Below, one piece after another: positions 1 to 7,666 of a stretch of 52,526 bases of DNA. Source of the DNA: an uncultured Lachnospiraceae bacterium (GTDB taxonomy: Bacteria; Bacillota; Clostridia; Lachnospirales; Lachnospiraceae). Made by a program: the position numbers and the translations under genes. Location: the NCBI GenBank assembly GCA_947178145.1, contig CAMWXE010000035.1, positions 1 through 52,526 of the forward strand, given 5' to 3'. Every line of letters begins with the position of its first letter. The first letter of the stretch is position 1. Under the pieces are notes generated by a model, which worked only from the letters and a program-made list of their open reading frames with translations, made no database searches and was not told the origin of the DNA.

Positions 1-2
1 GA

Positions 3-77
3 AGTGCAAGCGCTTTTTCTGAGCTGCTGGCGACGAAAGAAGAAATAGAACATATTTTCGAAAGTCTGAAAAGCTGA
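3..77 (+). CDS. 3' end of an unidentified gene upstream of ptsH
   Basis: The window opens inside a reading frame that ends at a TGA at 75-77; the visible tail reads SELLATKEEIEHIFESLKS before the stop. Only 24 codons are present, too few for a family assignment. Its position just before ptsH and its helical, charged tail would suit the end of a PTS enzyme IIA domain or another sugar-metabolism protein, but this is a guess. No terminator is visible between it and ptsH, so it may be cotranscribed with ptsH-ptsI. Confidence 0.45.
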   Translation, partial: SASAFSELLATKEEIEHIFESLKS

Positions 78-123
78 ATAGTGCGACCTGCAGCCAGGTA
101 TATTTATGATACATCATGTTGGT

Positions 124-151
124 ATCCAAATTATCCAACAAATTATCCAAA
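124..151. repeat. Short tandem TTATCCAA motif upstream of ptsH
   Basis: The motif ATCCAAA/TTATCCAA occurs three times between 124 and 151; two of the copies form a 12-bp tandem unit (128-139 and 140-151, one mismatch). It lies directly before the ptsH ribosome binding site. It could be a regulatory site or chance AT-rich repetition. Confidence 0.3.
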
Positions 152-171
152 TAAAGAAAGGAAAGATGAAT

Positions 172-429
172 ATGAAGGAATTTACATATGTTATCACAGA
201 CAAAGAGGGGATTCACGCACGTCCGGCGGGCGAACTGGTGAAGCTGGCAAAGGAGTACACATCGTCAGTGTCGATCTTAAAAGAAGGAAAGAAAGCGGAT
301 GCGAAAAAGGTGTTTGGCTTAATGGGACTAGGTGTAAAGCACGGCATGGAGATCACTGTGCAAATAGAAGGCGATGACGAGGACGCAGCGGCGGCAGCAT
401 TGGAGACATTTTTAAAAGAGAACCTGTAA
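172..429 (+). CDS. ptsH: HPr, phosphocarrier protein of the PTS
   Basis: HPr accepts phosphate from enzyme I on His15 and passes it to sugar-specific EIIA domains in the cytoplasm. The 85-aa product has the signature GIHARPAG with His15 and Arg17 exactly where the family has them. I chose ATG 172 over the in-frame ATG at 166 because the AAGGAAAG ribosome site (158-165) is correctly spaced only for 172. Length is typical (85-90 aa). The regulatory serine region normally reads KSIMG with Ser46; here it reads KKVFG, so residue 46 is Lys and no HPr-kinase target serine is present at that place. ptsI follows after 40 bp, so the two form an operon. Confidence 0.95.
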   Translation: MKEFTYVITDKEGIHARPAGELVKLAKEYTSSVSILKEGKKADAKKVFGLMGLGVKHGMEITVQIEGDDEDAAAAALETFLKENL

Positions 430-469
430 AATCTTTACAGAAAGGCTGCAAAAATAGGAGAGGATTTGT

Positions 470-2104
470 ATGGCGGATGGATTATCAGGAAAAAAGTTTT
501 CAGGGAAGACAGTTTATAGTGGAATCACGATGGGAAAAGTGATGGTTCTGCGCAAGGATCAGGAACAGATCAGACGAACAAAGGTTGAAGATCCAGAGCA
601 TGAGATCTACAGGGTGCAAAGCGCAGTTGCGATATCAAAGCAGCAGCTTGCAGCACTCTATGACAAGGCAGTCAGGGAAGTCGGCGAGTCCAGCGCCGCC
701 ATCTTTGAAGTGCATCAGATGATGCTGGAGGACGACGATTATCTGGATGCCATCTATCATGTGATCCGGATGGAGATGGTGAACGCGGAGTACGCGGTGG
801 CGATCACGGGAGACAATTTCGCGGGAATGTTTGCGGGGATGGACGATGAGTATATGCAGGCGCGCGCAGCGGATGTCAAGGATATCTCCGCGCGTCTGGT
901 GAGGAATCTGTCAGGCCAGGGCGGAGTGGATTTTTCTGCGATGGAGCCCTCAGTTATCGTCGCGGACGACCTGAGTCCGAGTGAGACTGTGCAGATGGAT
1001 AAGAAGAAAATACTGGCTTTCGTGACAGTGCACGGTTCGACAAACTCCCACACGGCAATTCTTGCCCGCATGATGAGCATTCCTGCTTTGATTGGTGTCG
1101 AGATGGACTTAAATCAGATTCAGACGGGAATGACCGCGATTGTGGACGGGACGGCCGGCGAGGTCATCTTTGAGCCCACAGAGTTTCAGTGCAGTGAGGC
1201 GGAGGAAAAGATCAGGAACGAGAAGGAAAAGCTCCGTCTGCTGCAGGAGTTAAAGGGTAAGAAGAACGAGACACGCGACGGCAGGACAATCAATATCTAT
1301 GCCAATATTGGCAGCGTCAGCGACGTGGGATATGTGCTGGAAAATGATGCCGGCGGCATCGGGCTTTTCCGCAGCGAGTTTCTGTATCTGGGGCGCGACG
1401 ATTTTCCCTCGGAGGAGGAACAGTTTCAGGCGTACAGACAAGTCGTGCAGACGATGGGGCAGAAGAAGGTCATTATCAGGACTCTCGATATCGGGGCGGA
1501 TAAGCAGGCTGATTACTTCGGGCTTGGCAAGGAGGACAATCCGGCGCTGGGTTACAGGGCGATCCGCATCTGCCTGAAACAGCCTGAGATATTCAAGACA
1601 CAGCTCCGTGCGCTTCTGCGGGCTGCGGCTTACGGGAATCTGTCGATCATGTATCCTATGATCATTTCCGCCGAGGAGGTAACGCAGATCGATGCTATTG
1701 TGAAAGAGGTGGAGCAGGAGCTGAAAGAAGCGCAGATTCCGCACCGGATTCCAGAACAAGGCATTATGATCGAGACGCCGGCAGCGGTGATGGTCAGCGA
1801 TGAGTTGGCTGAACTGGTGGACTTTTTCAGCATCGGCACGAATGATCTTACACAGTACACCCTCGCCATTGACCGGCAGAACCAAAGGCTTGAGGATTTC
1901 TACAATCCGCATCACAAGGCGATTCTGCGCATGATCAGGATGGTGGTCGACAATGCGCACAAATGCGGGAAGTGGGCAGGAATCTGCGGAGAGTTAGGGG
2001 CAGACACAGAACTTACGCAGGAATTTGTCAACATGGGCGTGGATGAACTGTCGGTGGCACCGCCGATGGTCTTGAAGGTGCGGGAAAAGGTACGTCAGAT
2101 GTAA
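470..2104 (+). CDS. ptsI: PTS enzyme I (phosphoenolpyruvate-protein phosphotransferase)
   Basis: Enzyme I takes phosphate from phosphoenolpyruvate and gives it to HPr, the first step of all PTS sugar uptake. The 544-aa product has the usual length. The N-terminal HPr-binding and phosphohistidine domain carries GSTNSHTAI, with the active-site His at residue 194. The C-terminal TIM barrel shows the PEP-binding signatures GIGLFRSEF (about 296-304), the IMIETPAAV strand and FSIGTNDLTQY, followed by GICGELG with the catalytic Cys. Start ATG 470 is preceded by AGGAGAGG at good spacing. It follows ptsH in the same operon, and a long inverted repeat lies after the stop. Confidence 0.96.
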   Translation: MADGLSGKKFSGKTVYSGITMGKVMVLRKDQEQIRRTKVEDPEHEIYRVQSAVAISKQQLAALYDKAVREVGESSAAIFEVHQMMLEDDDYLDAIYHVIRMEMVNAEYAVAITGDNFAGMFAGMDDEYMQARAADVKDISARLVRNLSGQGGVDFSAMEPSVIVADDLSPSETVQMDKKKILAFVTVHGSTNSHTAILARMMSIPALIGVEMDLNQIQTGMTAIVDGTAGEVIFEPTEFQCSEAEEKIRNEKEKLRLLQELKGKKNETRDGRTINIYANIGSVSDVGYVLENDAGGIGLFRSEFLYLGRDDFPSEEEQFQAYRQVVQTMGQKKVIIRTLDIGADKQADYFGLGKEDNPALGYRAIRICLKQPEIFKTQLRALLRAAAYGNLSIMYPMIISAEEVTQIDAIVKEVEQELKEAQIPHRIPEQGIMIETPAAVMVSDELAELVDFFSIGTNDLTQYTLAIDRQNQRLEDFYNPHHKAILRMIRMVVDNAHKCGKWAGICGELGADTELTQEFVNMGVDELSVAPPMVLKVREKVRQM

Positions 2105-2165
2105 GAAGCAAGGACGTGCATTAGCCTGTATGCCCATCAACCCAGGCATGTGAAAGAGACAAAAT

Positions 2166-2232
2166 AAAATCCAAACCTTTTGCAAAAAGTTTGGCTGTGT
2201 ATTCAGCAAATCTGTCAAAAGGTTTGGATTTT
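2166..2232 (+). terminator. Long inverted repeat after ptsI, likely terminator
   Basis: A perfect 17-bp inverted repeat has its left arm at 2166-2182 and right arm at 2216-2232. The 33-bp centre can fold further (GGCTG against CAGC). The right arm ends in TTTT. It probably ends the ptsHI transcript and is symmetric enough to work in both directions, although the T-run is short. Confidence 0.6.
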
Positions 2233-2279
2233 CATACTGTATTTAAACTGTTTATTGCATTTCATCTTTACCCCACCTA

Positions 2280-2382
2280 AGGAATTGTAGAATAATTACC
2301 GCTCAAATTAAAAATGCAAAAACCTTGATTTTCCAGGCTTTCCAGAGAATTCGCTTTGAGCGGTTATTTTTCTACAGTTCCT
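2280..2382. repeat. MITE-like palindromic element
   Basis: Two 28-bp imperfect inverted arms (2280-2307 and 2355-2382) enclose 47 bp. The arms begin with AGGAACTGTAG-type ends and finish with ACCGCTCAAA inside. No coding frame is recognisable between them. The outer ends resemble the shorter hairpin at 15847-15884, which points to a dispersed repeat family. The region from the ptsI stop to the toxin stop (2105-2449) holds this element and the terminator-like repeat but no gene that I can support. Confidence 0.6.
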
Positions 2383-2449
2383 AATTCAACATTCAACAAA
2401 TTGCGATTTTGCCAAAAAAATCTATATTATTCAGTGTGGCGCAGGAGAA

Positions 2450-3061
2450 TTAGAGCAGTCTTAAAAGCTGTACCAACTCATGCGATTCGTCCGTATCTGA
2501 TGTGGTCTGTCTGGTATCAAACTGCGAAAAACGGTTGTTCCGATAGAAAGATAATAGCTTTTCCTCATTTTCTGCTTCTAAGAAGGTCACTACGCCTCCG
2601 CCCAGATACTGTATCTCTTTAATTTTATTCCATGCCAGTACGAGTAATTCTTCGCCGGTGATTTTTTTCTCTGCACCATTGGTAAAATTTTTGCCAAGTT
2701 GAGCGATAAGGTATGCAGACATGGTATATGTATCTGATTTTTCATCCCATTCACTGACACGTAGCAGCTTTTTCTTTACGGTATTACTTACTGTTTCTCC
2801 CTTAACGGTTAAAGGTTTTAATGCAAGGGTAAAATATCCTACCAGCACCATGCTGCTTATATCAAATACAAGATATGTAACCGACTGATTCTTTTTCGTA
2901 AACTCTACTGAACTTTTTTTCAAAAACCGCTCAACATCCGGATTCCGCGGACAAGAAAAACCGGAGAGAACTTGAAGAAGCCTGCTCTCTCCGAGTTTTG
3001 GATTATCACTATTAAGATAACGCCGAATGTTGATAACCAAATACCTATTTGTTTCCAACAT
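2450..3061 (-). CDS. GNAT-fold toxin of a type II toxin-antitoxin pair
   Basis: The 203-aa product looks like a GNAT acetyltransferase-type toxin. The N-terminal half has the Firmicutes pattern of a Phe-x-Cys stretch (FSCPRNPDVERFLKKSS) followed by strands TYLVFD and GYFTLALKPL. The C-terminal half has the CoA-binding-like SAYLIAQLGKN segment and ends in a strand-rich VVTFLEAENEEKLLSFY region, with NRF as found in GNATs. Toxins of this type acetylate charged tRNA and block translation. It starts inside the 3' end of the antitoxin gene (17-bp overlap), which is typical of translational coupling. The substrate is not shown by the sequence; a non-toxin GNAT enzyme is the alternative. Confidence 0.7.
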   Translation of the reverse strand: MLETNRYLVINIRRYLNSDNPKLGESRLLQVLSGFSCPRNPDVERFLKKSSVEFTKKNQSVTYLVFDISSMVLVGYFTLALKPLTVKGETVSNTVKKKLLRVSEWDEKSDTYTMSAYLIAQLGKNFTNGAEKKITGEELLVLAWNKIKEIQYLGGGVVTFLEAENEEKLLSFYRNNRFSQFDTRQTTSDTDESHELVQLLRLL

Positions 3062-3239
3062 TTGCCTTCTCCCATTTTGCCATAAATTCCACCAGTTCTG
3101 CTTCGTCTGTTATCTCTTTTGCAGATACGGGTATATGAACAGGACGGTTCTTGGCAGATTCTTCAATCGCATTGATAAACATCTCCACCTGTTCCTTGCC
3201 GGAAATGACAAAATTCTTTGTGATACTTGAAGTTGCCAT
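3045..3239 (-). CDS. Antitoxin partner of the GNAT toxin
   Basis: This is a small 64-aa acidic/helical protein beginning MATSSITKNFVISGKEQ, immediately upstream of and overlapping the GNAT toxin gene. I start it at ATG 3239 rather than the in-frame GTG at 3248, because AGGAGG lies exactly 8 bp before 3239. The N-terminal part (about 1-25) could form a short strand-plus-helix DNA-binding arm and the C-terminal helix (EAELVEFMAKWEKAN) a toxin-binding segment; both are inferred from gene order. It is probably autoregulatory, since an inverted repeat sits between its promoter and its ribosome site. Confidence 0.65.
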   Translation of the reverse strand: MATSSITKNFVISGKEQVEMFINAIEESAKNRPVHIPVSAKEITDEAELVEFMAKWEKANVGNK

Positions 3240-3258
3240 AATAAACACCTCCTTTGTT

Positions 3259-3287
3259 AGTATGGTTCTTCCGTTTCAATTCATACT
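3259..3287 (-). promoter_or_regulatory. Operator-like inverted repeat of the toxin-antitoxin operon
   Basis: AGTATG at 3259-3264 is mirrored by CATACT at 3282-3287. The repeat lies just downstream of the predicted promoter and upstream of the antitoxin ribosome site, where autorepression operators of toxin-antitoxin operons usually sit. The arms are only 6 bp, so this is tentative. Confidence 0.4.
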
Positions 3288-3298
3288 TTTCTATCTCT

Positions 3299-3327
3299 AT
3301 TTTATTATTTTATATCGGTTAACGCAA
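3299..3327 (-). promoter_or_regulatory. Promoter of the toxin-antitoxin operon
   Basis: On the minus strand TTGCGT (3322-3327) and TAAAAT (3299-3304) are separated by exactly 17 bp. This is a plausible sigma-A promoter about 60 bp before the antitoxin start. Confidence 0.5.
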
Positions 3328-3918
3328 CAAATCTTTTATGAATTTTTCATAACCTGAATTGTGCAGAAATAGCCGCGTTCCACTTCCGGAAGGTTCGATG
3401 CATAAGATGAAACAGAAGTTACATCATAACAGAACAATGCCACCGCATTGCCTTCTTCCTCCACCTTGTCCTGACACAAATATCAGGCACTGTTTTTCAC
3501 TGTTATTTAGGCAATACTGTACTAGAATTGGATTAAAGCTTATCACAAAATTCTATGATTTCATCTTTCCTTTTTTCTACTCCGCTTCGCCTTGCTCTGC
3601 TGACTGTTATGTTGTCGATTCTCGTGACGGGAAAATCAGTCCATATAGGGGCAAATCCTCTGCGCCTGCAAAGGCAGCCGCATTTTGCTCCGCAAAACAA
3701 TGAGGATTATGTATATGGAAAAACACCAAAGGAACAGTCCATAAAAGAGCTGCTGGAACCGGTGCAGCGGCAGGAGGGGGAATTAAGTATAAAAAAACAG
3801 CACCAAAACAAAAAATACCACCCTGATTTTTCACACCCTTTTTTATATGATAATAACAAATCTATATTAATTTACCAGATAAAATCTTATCCTTCGTTGC
3901 CAGAAAAGAGAGGAAGAT
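3328..3918. other. Non-coding or decayed stretch before the chemoreceptor remnant
   Basis: About 590 bp without a gene I can support. Short open frames exist on both strands but have no good ribosome site and no recognisable family. The last ~80 bp are AT-rich and may hold the old promoter of the chemoreceptor gene. Confidence 0.5.
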
Positions 3919-4843
3919 ATGAAAAAAAGTGGACAGAAAAAAAACGCGAAACAAGACAACAAGCGTATGACAGAACAAAACCTCGACAAAAAAGAACCTG
4001 GTATTTCCCTGCGGTTACAGCTGATTGTGGGGTTTGCGGTTCCAATCTTATTTCTGATCGGTGTCGGAGTCATTTCCTACCGCAATGCTTCGTCGGGAAT
4101 GATTGCGAATGACGAAAATTCAGCCATTAACGCGCTGGATATGACAATGGAGTGTCTGGAGAGAGGATTTTCCCCGAGTGTCGCAAACGCGCTGGAGCTG
4201 GCGAATAACACAATGGTGTCTTCCTACGTGCAGGGCGGCTATGATGCTAACAGCACAAACCAGAGTACGGTGCGCTCGTCAATCTCCACAGATATCATGG
4301 TCAAGCAGACCACCAACGATTTTATTGAGAATATCCACATTATTCCTTCCGGTGATATTCTGACAATCACGACGGCTAACACCTCCAATACCAATGTGCA
4401 GGGATTTATGAACAAACTCAAAGAATCCGAGGATGCCATGATGGTTTCGGAATCGGGAATCCTGTGGGGCAGTGACCACCCTTTTGTGGATCAGAGAATC
4501 GGTATTTCTGAGGAGGATTACATATTGTATTGCAGTTACCGCGTGGGTAATGGGAACAAGTGCGGTCTGGTCATAATCGATATCAGTTCCAAGGCGATCC
4601 GAAAACTGATGGAGCGGCTTGATTTCGGCGAGGGCAGTCATCGGGCCTTTATCACGGCAGATGGCAGGGAACTGGATTTGGATGAGACGATCCGGATCTC
4701 GGAGATGGACTTTTACACAGAGGGCGAGAACGCTGGAAAAGCAGATTGCGTGTGCTGAGACGCTGAGCGCAGAGGCGGAGGGGCTAAAGGAGCATATGCA
4801 GCAGCTGGAGCAGGTGATTGCCGCCTTTAGACTGGAAGCATGA
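3919..4843 (+). pseudogene. Methyl-accepting chemotaxis protein with a large internal deletion
   Basis: The first ~270 codons are intact: a basic cytoplasmic start, a membrane segment at about residues 32-50 (LQLIVGFAVPILFLIGVGV) and an extracellular sensor region of the Lachnospiraceae chemoreceptor type. After residue ~268 the sequence jumps, in another frame, to what looks like the end of a chemoreceptor signalling domain (LSAEAEGLKEHMQQLEQ, then a stop at 4841-4843). The normal second membrane segment, HAMP and nearly all of the signalling hairpin are missing, probably about 1 kb or more. The junction lies near 4730-4745. The readable N-terminal frame stops at 4758. The surviving ribosome site (GAGAGGAAG) is good, so a truncated membrane-anchored sensor could still be made, but it could not signal to CheA. 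Confidence 0.8.
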
Positions 4844-4892
4844 GCAGAAGAACTTAAATGCCAAATTGATATAAATGAAGGGAGAAATCGCA

Positions 4893-7574
4893 ATGTATAC
4901 ATTCTTAGACAATCAGGGGACATTCCGCCTGGAACAGCCGGAGAATACGAGCTATCTGTATTTTCCAATCGCGGGGGAACAGGGGATCAAAGGAGCTGTG
5001 ACGCCGACGCTCGGCGGTGACTTGAAGCGGAGCCAGAATGAGTTTATTCTGCAGCCGGTCAGCGCGGAGGAGCTTCACAATAACAAGTCCACCAGAAATT
5101 TCTGGTGTTATCTCGGTGAAAATGCCTGCTTTTCTGCGGCGGGCGTTTCAGCAAGAGCACAGGCGGACAAATTTGCGGACAGACAGGACAGGAGTGTCCT
5201 GACTGCAGGACCAATGTGGCATTTGCTTGAAAGGGAATTAAAAGAGTATGGACTCTCCGCAAAGATTCTTTCCTTCGTGCCGGTATCGGACTACTGCGTG
5301 GAGCTGATGCATGTGGAGATCAGCAATAATGGGGAGCGTGAAGCCTGCTTTACGCCGACAGCTGCAGTGCCGATCTATGGAAGAAGCGCAGATAACCTGC
5401 GGGATCACAGGCATGTAACCTCATTGCTGCACAGAGCCGTCACAGACAAGAAAGGCGTGTATGTGACGCCGACACTTTCCTTTGACGAGAGAGGGCATCA
5501 GGAAAACCATATCACGTATTATGTATGCGGCATGGAGGAGGACGGCACAGCACCAGTCGGTTTTCAGCCCGTTGTGGAGGACTATATCGGCGAGGGCGGC
5601 AGTTTTGAGATGCCGGAGAGTGTTATCAGGAATCTTCCCTATGATGCGTGCGGGAAACAGTATGATGGATATGAAATCATCGGCGCTCTGCGGTTTGCAG
5701 AGACCAGACTGCAGCCTGGGGAAAAGAGAGGCTATACCATTTTTATCGGCGCGGAAGAGAAGAAGACCGTGATAGACGAAATGCTGCAAAAGTATGCAAA
5801 CGAGATCAGTGTGTTGAAAGCATTTGAGGAGACAAAGCGCTATTGGCTGGACAAGATCAATGTCTCTTATGAGACGGCGGATAACATGTTTGACAATTTT
5901 ATGTACTGGGTGAATTTCCAGCCCATGCTCAGGAGGATTTACGGGTGTTCCTTCCTTCCGCACCACGATTACGGAAAGGGTGGAAGAGGATGGCGGGATT
6001 TGTGGCAGGACTGTCTGGCCTTGCTGATCATGAACCCGGATGGCGTCAGGCAGATGCTGATCGACAACTACGGCGGCGTGCGGATCGACGGCAGCAATGC
6101 GACGATCATAGGAAGCGGCCAGGGAGAGTTTATCGCGGACAGAAATAATATCACGCGCGTCTGGATGGACCATGGATTGTGGCCTCTGATGACGACGAAG
6201 CTCTACATTGACCAGACAGGAGATTTATCTGTTTTATTAATAGAAAATACTTATTTTAAGGATAAGCAGGAGGCGAGAGGAACCAGGACAGATGAACTGT
6301 GGACGGCAGACACAGCGCCCATTTTAAGGACAGCGGACGGCAGGGAATATGCCGGAACGATTTTGGAGCATATTCTGGTACAGAATCTTACTGTTTTTTA
6401 TGAAGTAGGCGAACATAACCATATGCGGCTGCGCGGGGCAGACTGGAATGATGCGCTGGACATGGCGCCGCAGCGGGGAGAGAGCGTTGCTTTCACGGCC
6501 GCCTACGCGGACAATCTGGAAGTGCTTGCTGAGCTGATCGGGCTTTTGGCAGAAAAAGAACAGATTTGCACAATAGAGATTTTGGAGGAGCTGAAACCGC
6601 TATTAAAGACAGGGATAGAATTTTACGAGGATTCCGAGCAGAAGAGGGCGCATCTGTCCGAGTACTGCACTGCCTGCTTCCATGATATTTCCGGCAGAAA
6701 GGTTTGCGTGGACAGCGGGACGGTGCAGGAAAGCCTTCTGGAAAAAGCACAGTGGATACGGAACCATATCCGCAGGACGGAGTGGATCGCAGACGGCGAG
6801 GACCGCGGCTGGTTCAACAGCTATTATGACAACCATGGCCGTCAGTGCGAGAAAGCAGACAGGGACGGCATCCGAATGATGCTGACGGGCCAGGTCTTTA
6901 CGATCATGTCAAAGACGGCGACCGAGGAGCAGACCGCAAAGATCGTGAGGGCAGCTGACAAATACTTGTATAAGAAGGAAGTGGGCGGCTACCGCCTGAA
7001 TACGGACTTTGGCGAGTTGAAGATGGACTTGGGAAGAATGTTTGGTTTTGCTTACGGACACAAGGAAAACGGAGCCGTCTTTTCCCACATGACAACAATG
7101 TATGCTAATGCGCTTTATCGGCGCGGCTTTATCGAGGAGGGCTACCGCGCAATCCATACCCTGTACAGGCAGGCTGTGGATTTCGACGTGAGCCGGATCT
7201 ATCCTGGCATTCCGGAATACTTCAATGACAGGGGAAGAGGTATGTATCATTATCTGACTGGCGCCGCAAGCTGGATCATGCTGACGGTGATCACAGAAAT
7301 GTTTGGTGTGAAAGGCAGCTGCGGCGATTTAGTCTTGGAGCCCAAGCTCAGAAAAGAGCAGTTCCGCGAGGGAAAAGCGGGCATTTACCTGAATTTCGGA
7401 AAGCGGAGATGGCACATTGTTTACGTGAATGCAGGCGCAAAGGAGAGCGGAGAATATCGGATCGCAGGTGTACAGATGGACGGGAAAAAACGGGAGACAG
7501 CCTCAGTTTCCCTGGAGGAGATCAGATTGTTAGACGAGAATGCAGTCCATGAAATGAGAGTGGAATTAGTATAA
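4893..7574 (+). CDS. GH94 glycoside phosphorylase (laminaribiose/cellobiose phosphorylase type)
   Basis: An 893-aa cytoplasmic enzyme, expected to split a beta-linked glucosyl disaccharide or oligosaccharide with inorganic phosphate, giving glucose 1-phosphate and saving ATP. GH94 hallmarks are clear: GRGWRDLWQD, GVRIDGSNATI, GEFIADRNNI, RVWMDHG, and GADWNDALDM, whose DWND (517-520) matches the region with the catalytic general acid. Length is closer to laminaribiose phosphorylases (~900 aa) than to cellobiose phosphorylases (~810 aa), so a beta-1,3 preference is a reasonable guess. ATG 4893 is chosen over ATG 4875 because AAGGGAG (4878-4884) lies 8 bp before 4893. It is the first gene of the glucan locus, 92 bp before the next phosphorylase. 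Confidence 0.9.
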   Translation: MYTFLDNQGTFRLEQPENTSYLYFPIAGEQGIKGAVTPTLGGDLKRSQNEFILQPVSAEELHNNKSTRNFWCYLGENACFSAAGVSARAQADKFADRQDRSVLTAGPMWHLLERELKEYGLSAKILSFVPVSDYCVELMHVEISNNGEREACFTPTAAVPIYGRSADNLRDHRHVTSLLHRAVTDKKGVYVTPTLSFDERGHQENHITYYVCGMEEDGTAPVGFQPVVEDYIGEGGSFEMPESVIRNLPYDACGKQYDGYEIIGALRFAETRLQPGEKRGYTIFIGAEEKKTVIDEMLQKYANEISVLKAFEETKRYWLDKINVSYETADNMFDNFMYWVNFQPMLRRIYGCSFLPHHDYGKGGRGWRDLWQDCLALLIMNPDGVRQMLIDNYGGVRIDGSNATIIGSGQGEFIADRNNITRVWMDHGLWPLMTTKLYIDQTGDLSVLLIENTYFKDKQEARGTRTDELWTADTAPILRTADGREYAGTILEHILVQNLTVFYEVGEHNHMRLRGADWNDALDMAPQRGESVAFTAAYADNLEVLAELIGLLAEKEQICTIEILEELKPLLKTGIEFYEDSEQKRAHLSEYCTACFHDISGRKVCVDSGTVQESLLEKAQWIRNHIRRTEWIADGEDRGWFNSYYDNHGRQCEKADRDGIRMMLTGQVFTIMSKTATEEQTAKIVRAADKYLYKKEVGGYRLNTDFGELKMDLGRMFGFAYGHKENGAVFSHMTTMYANALYRRGFIEEGYRAIHTLYRQAVDFDVSRIYPGIPEYFNDRGRGMYHYLTGAASWIMLTVITEMFGVKGSCGDLVLEPKLRKEQFREGKAGIYLNFGKRRWHIVYVNAGAKESGEYRIAGVQMDGKKRETASVSLEEIRLLDENAVHEMRVELV

Positions 7575-7666
7575 CGGTGTGAATGAATGTTCGAAATACA
7601 AAGACAGAAATGTGATGTTTTAAAAGTTGTGGGAAATGCCATGAAAAATGAAAGTGAGGGAAAAGT

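Noticed and set aside
1250..1960. Long open frame on the minus strand inside ptsI
   Set aside because: It is antisense to a clear enzyme I gene, has no ribosome site and no recognisable family; the GC-rich codon pattern of ptsI creates it.
3555..4112. 185-codon plus-strand frame overlapping the chemoreceptor start
   Set aside because: It runs out of frame through the recognisable receptor N-terminus and has no family or ribosome site of its own.
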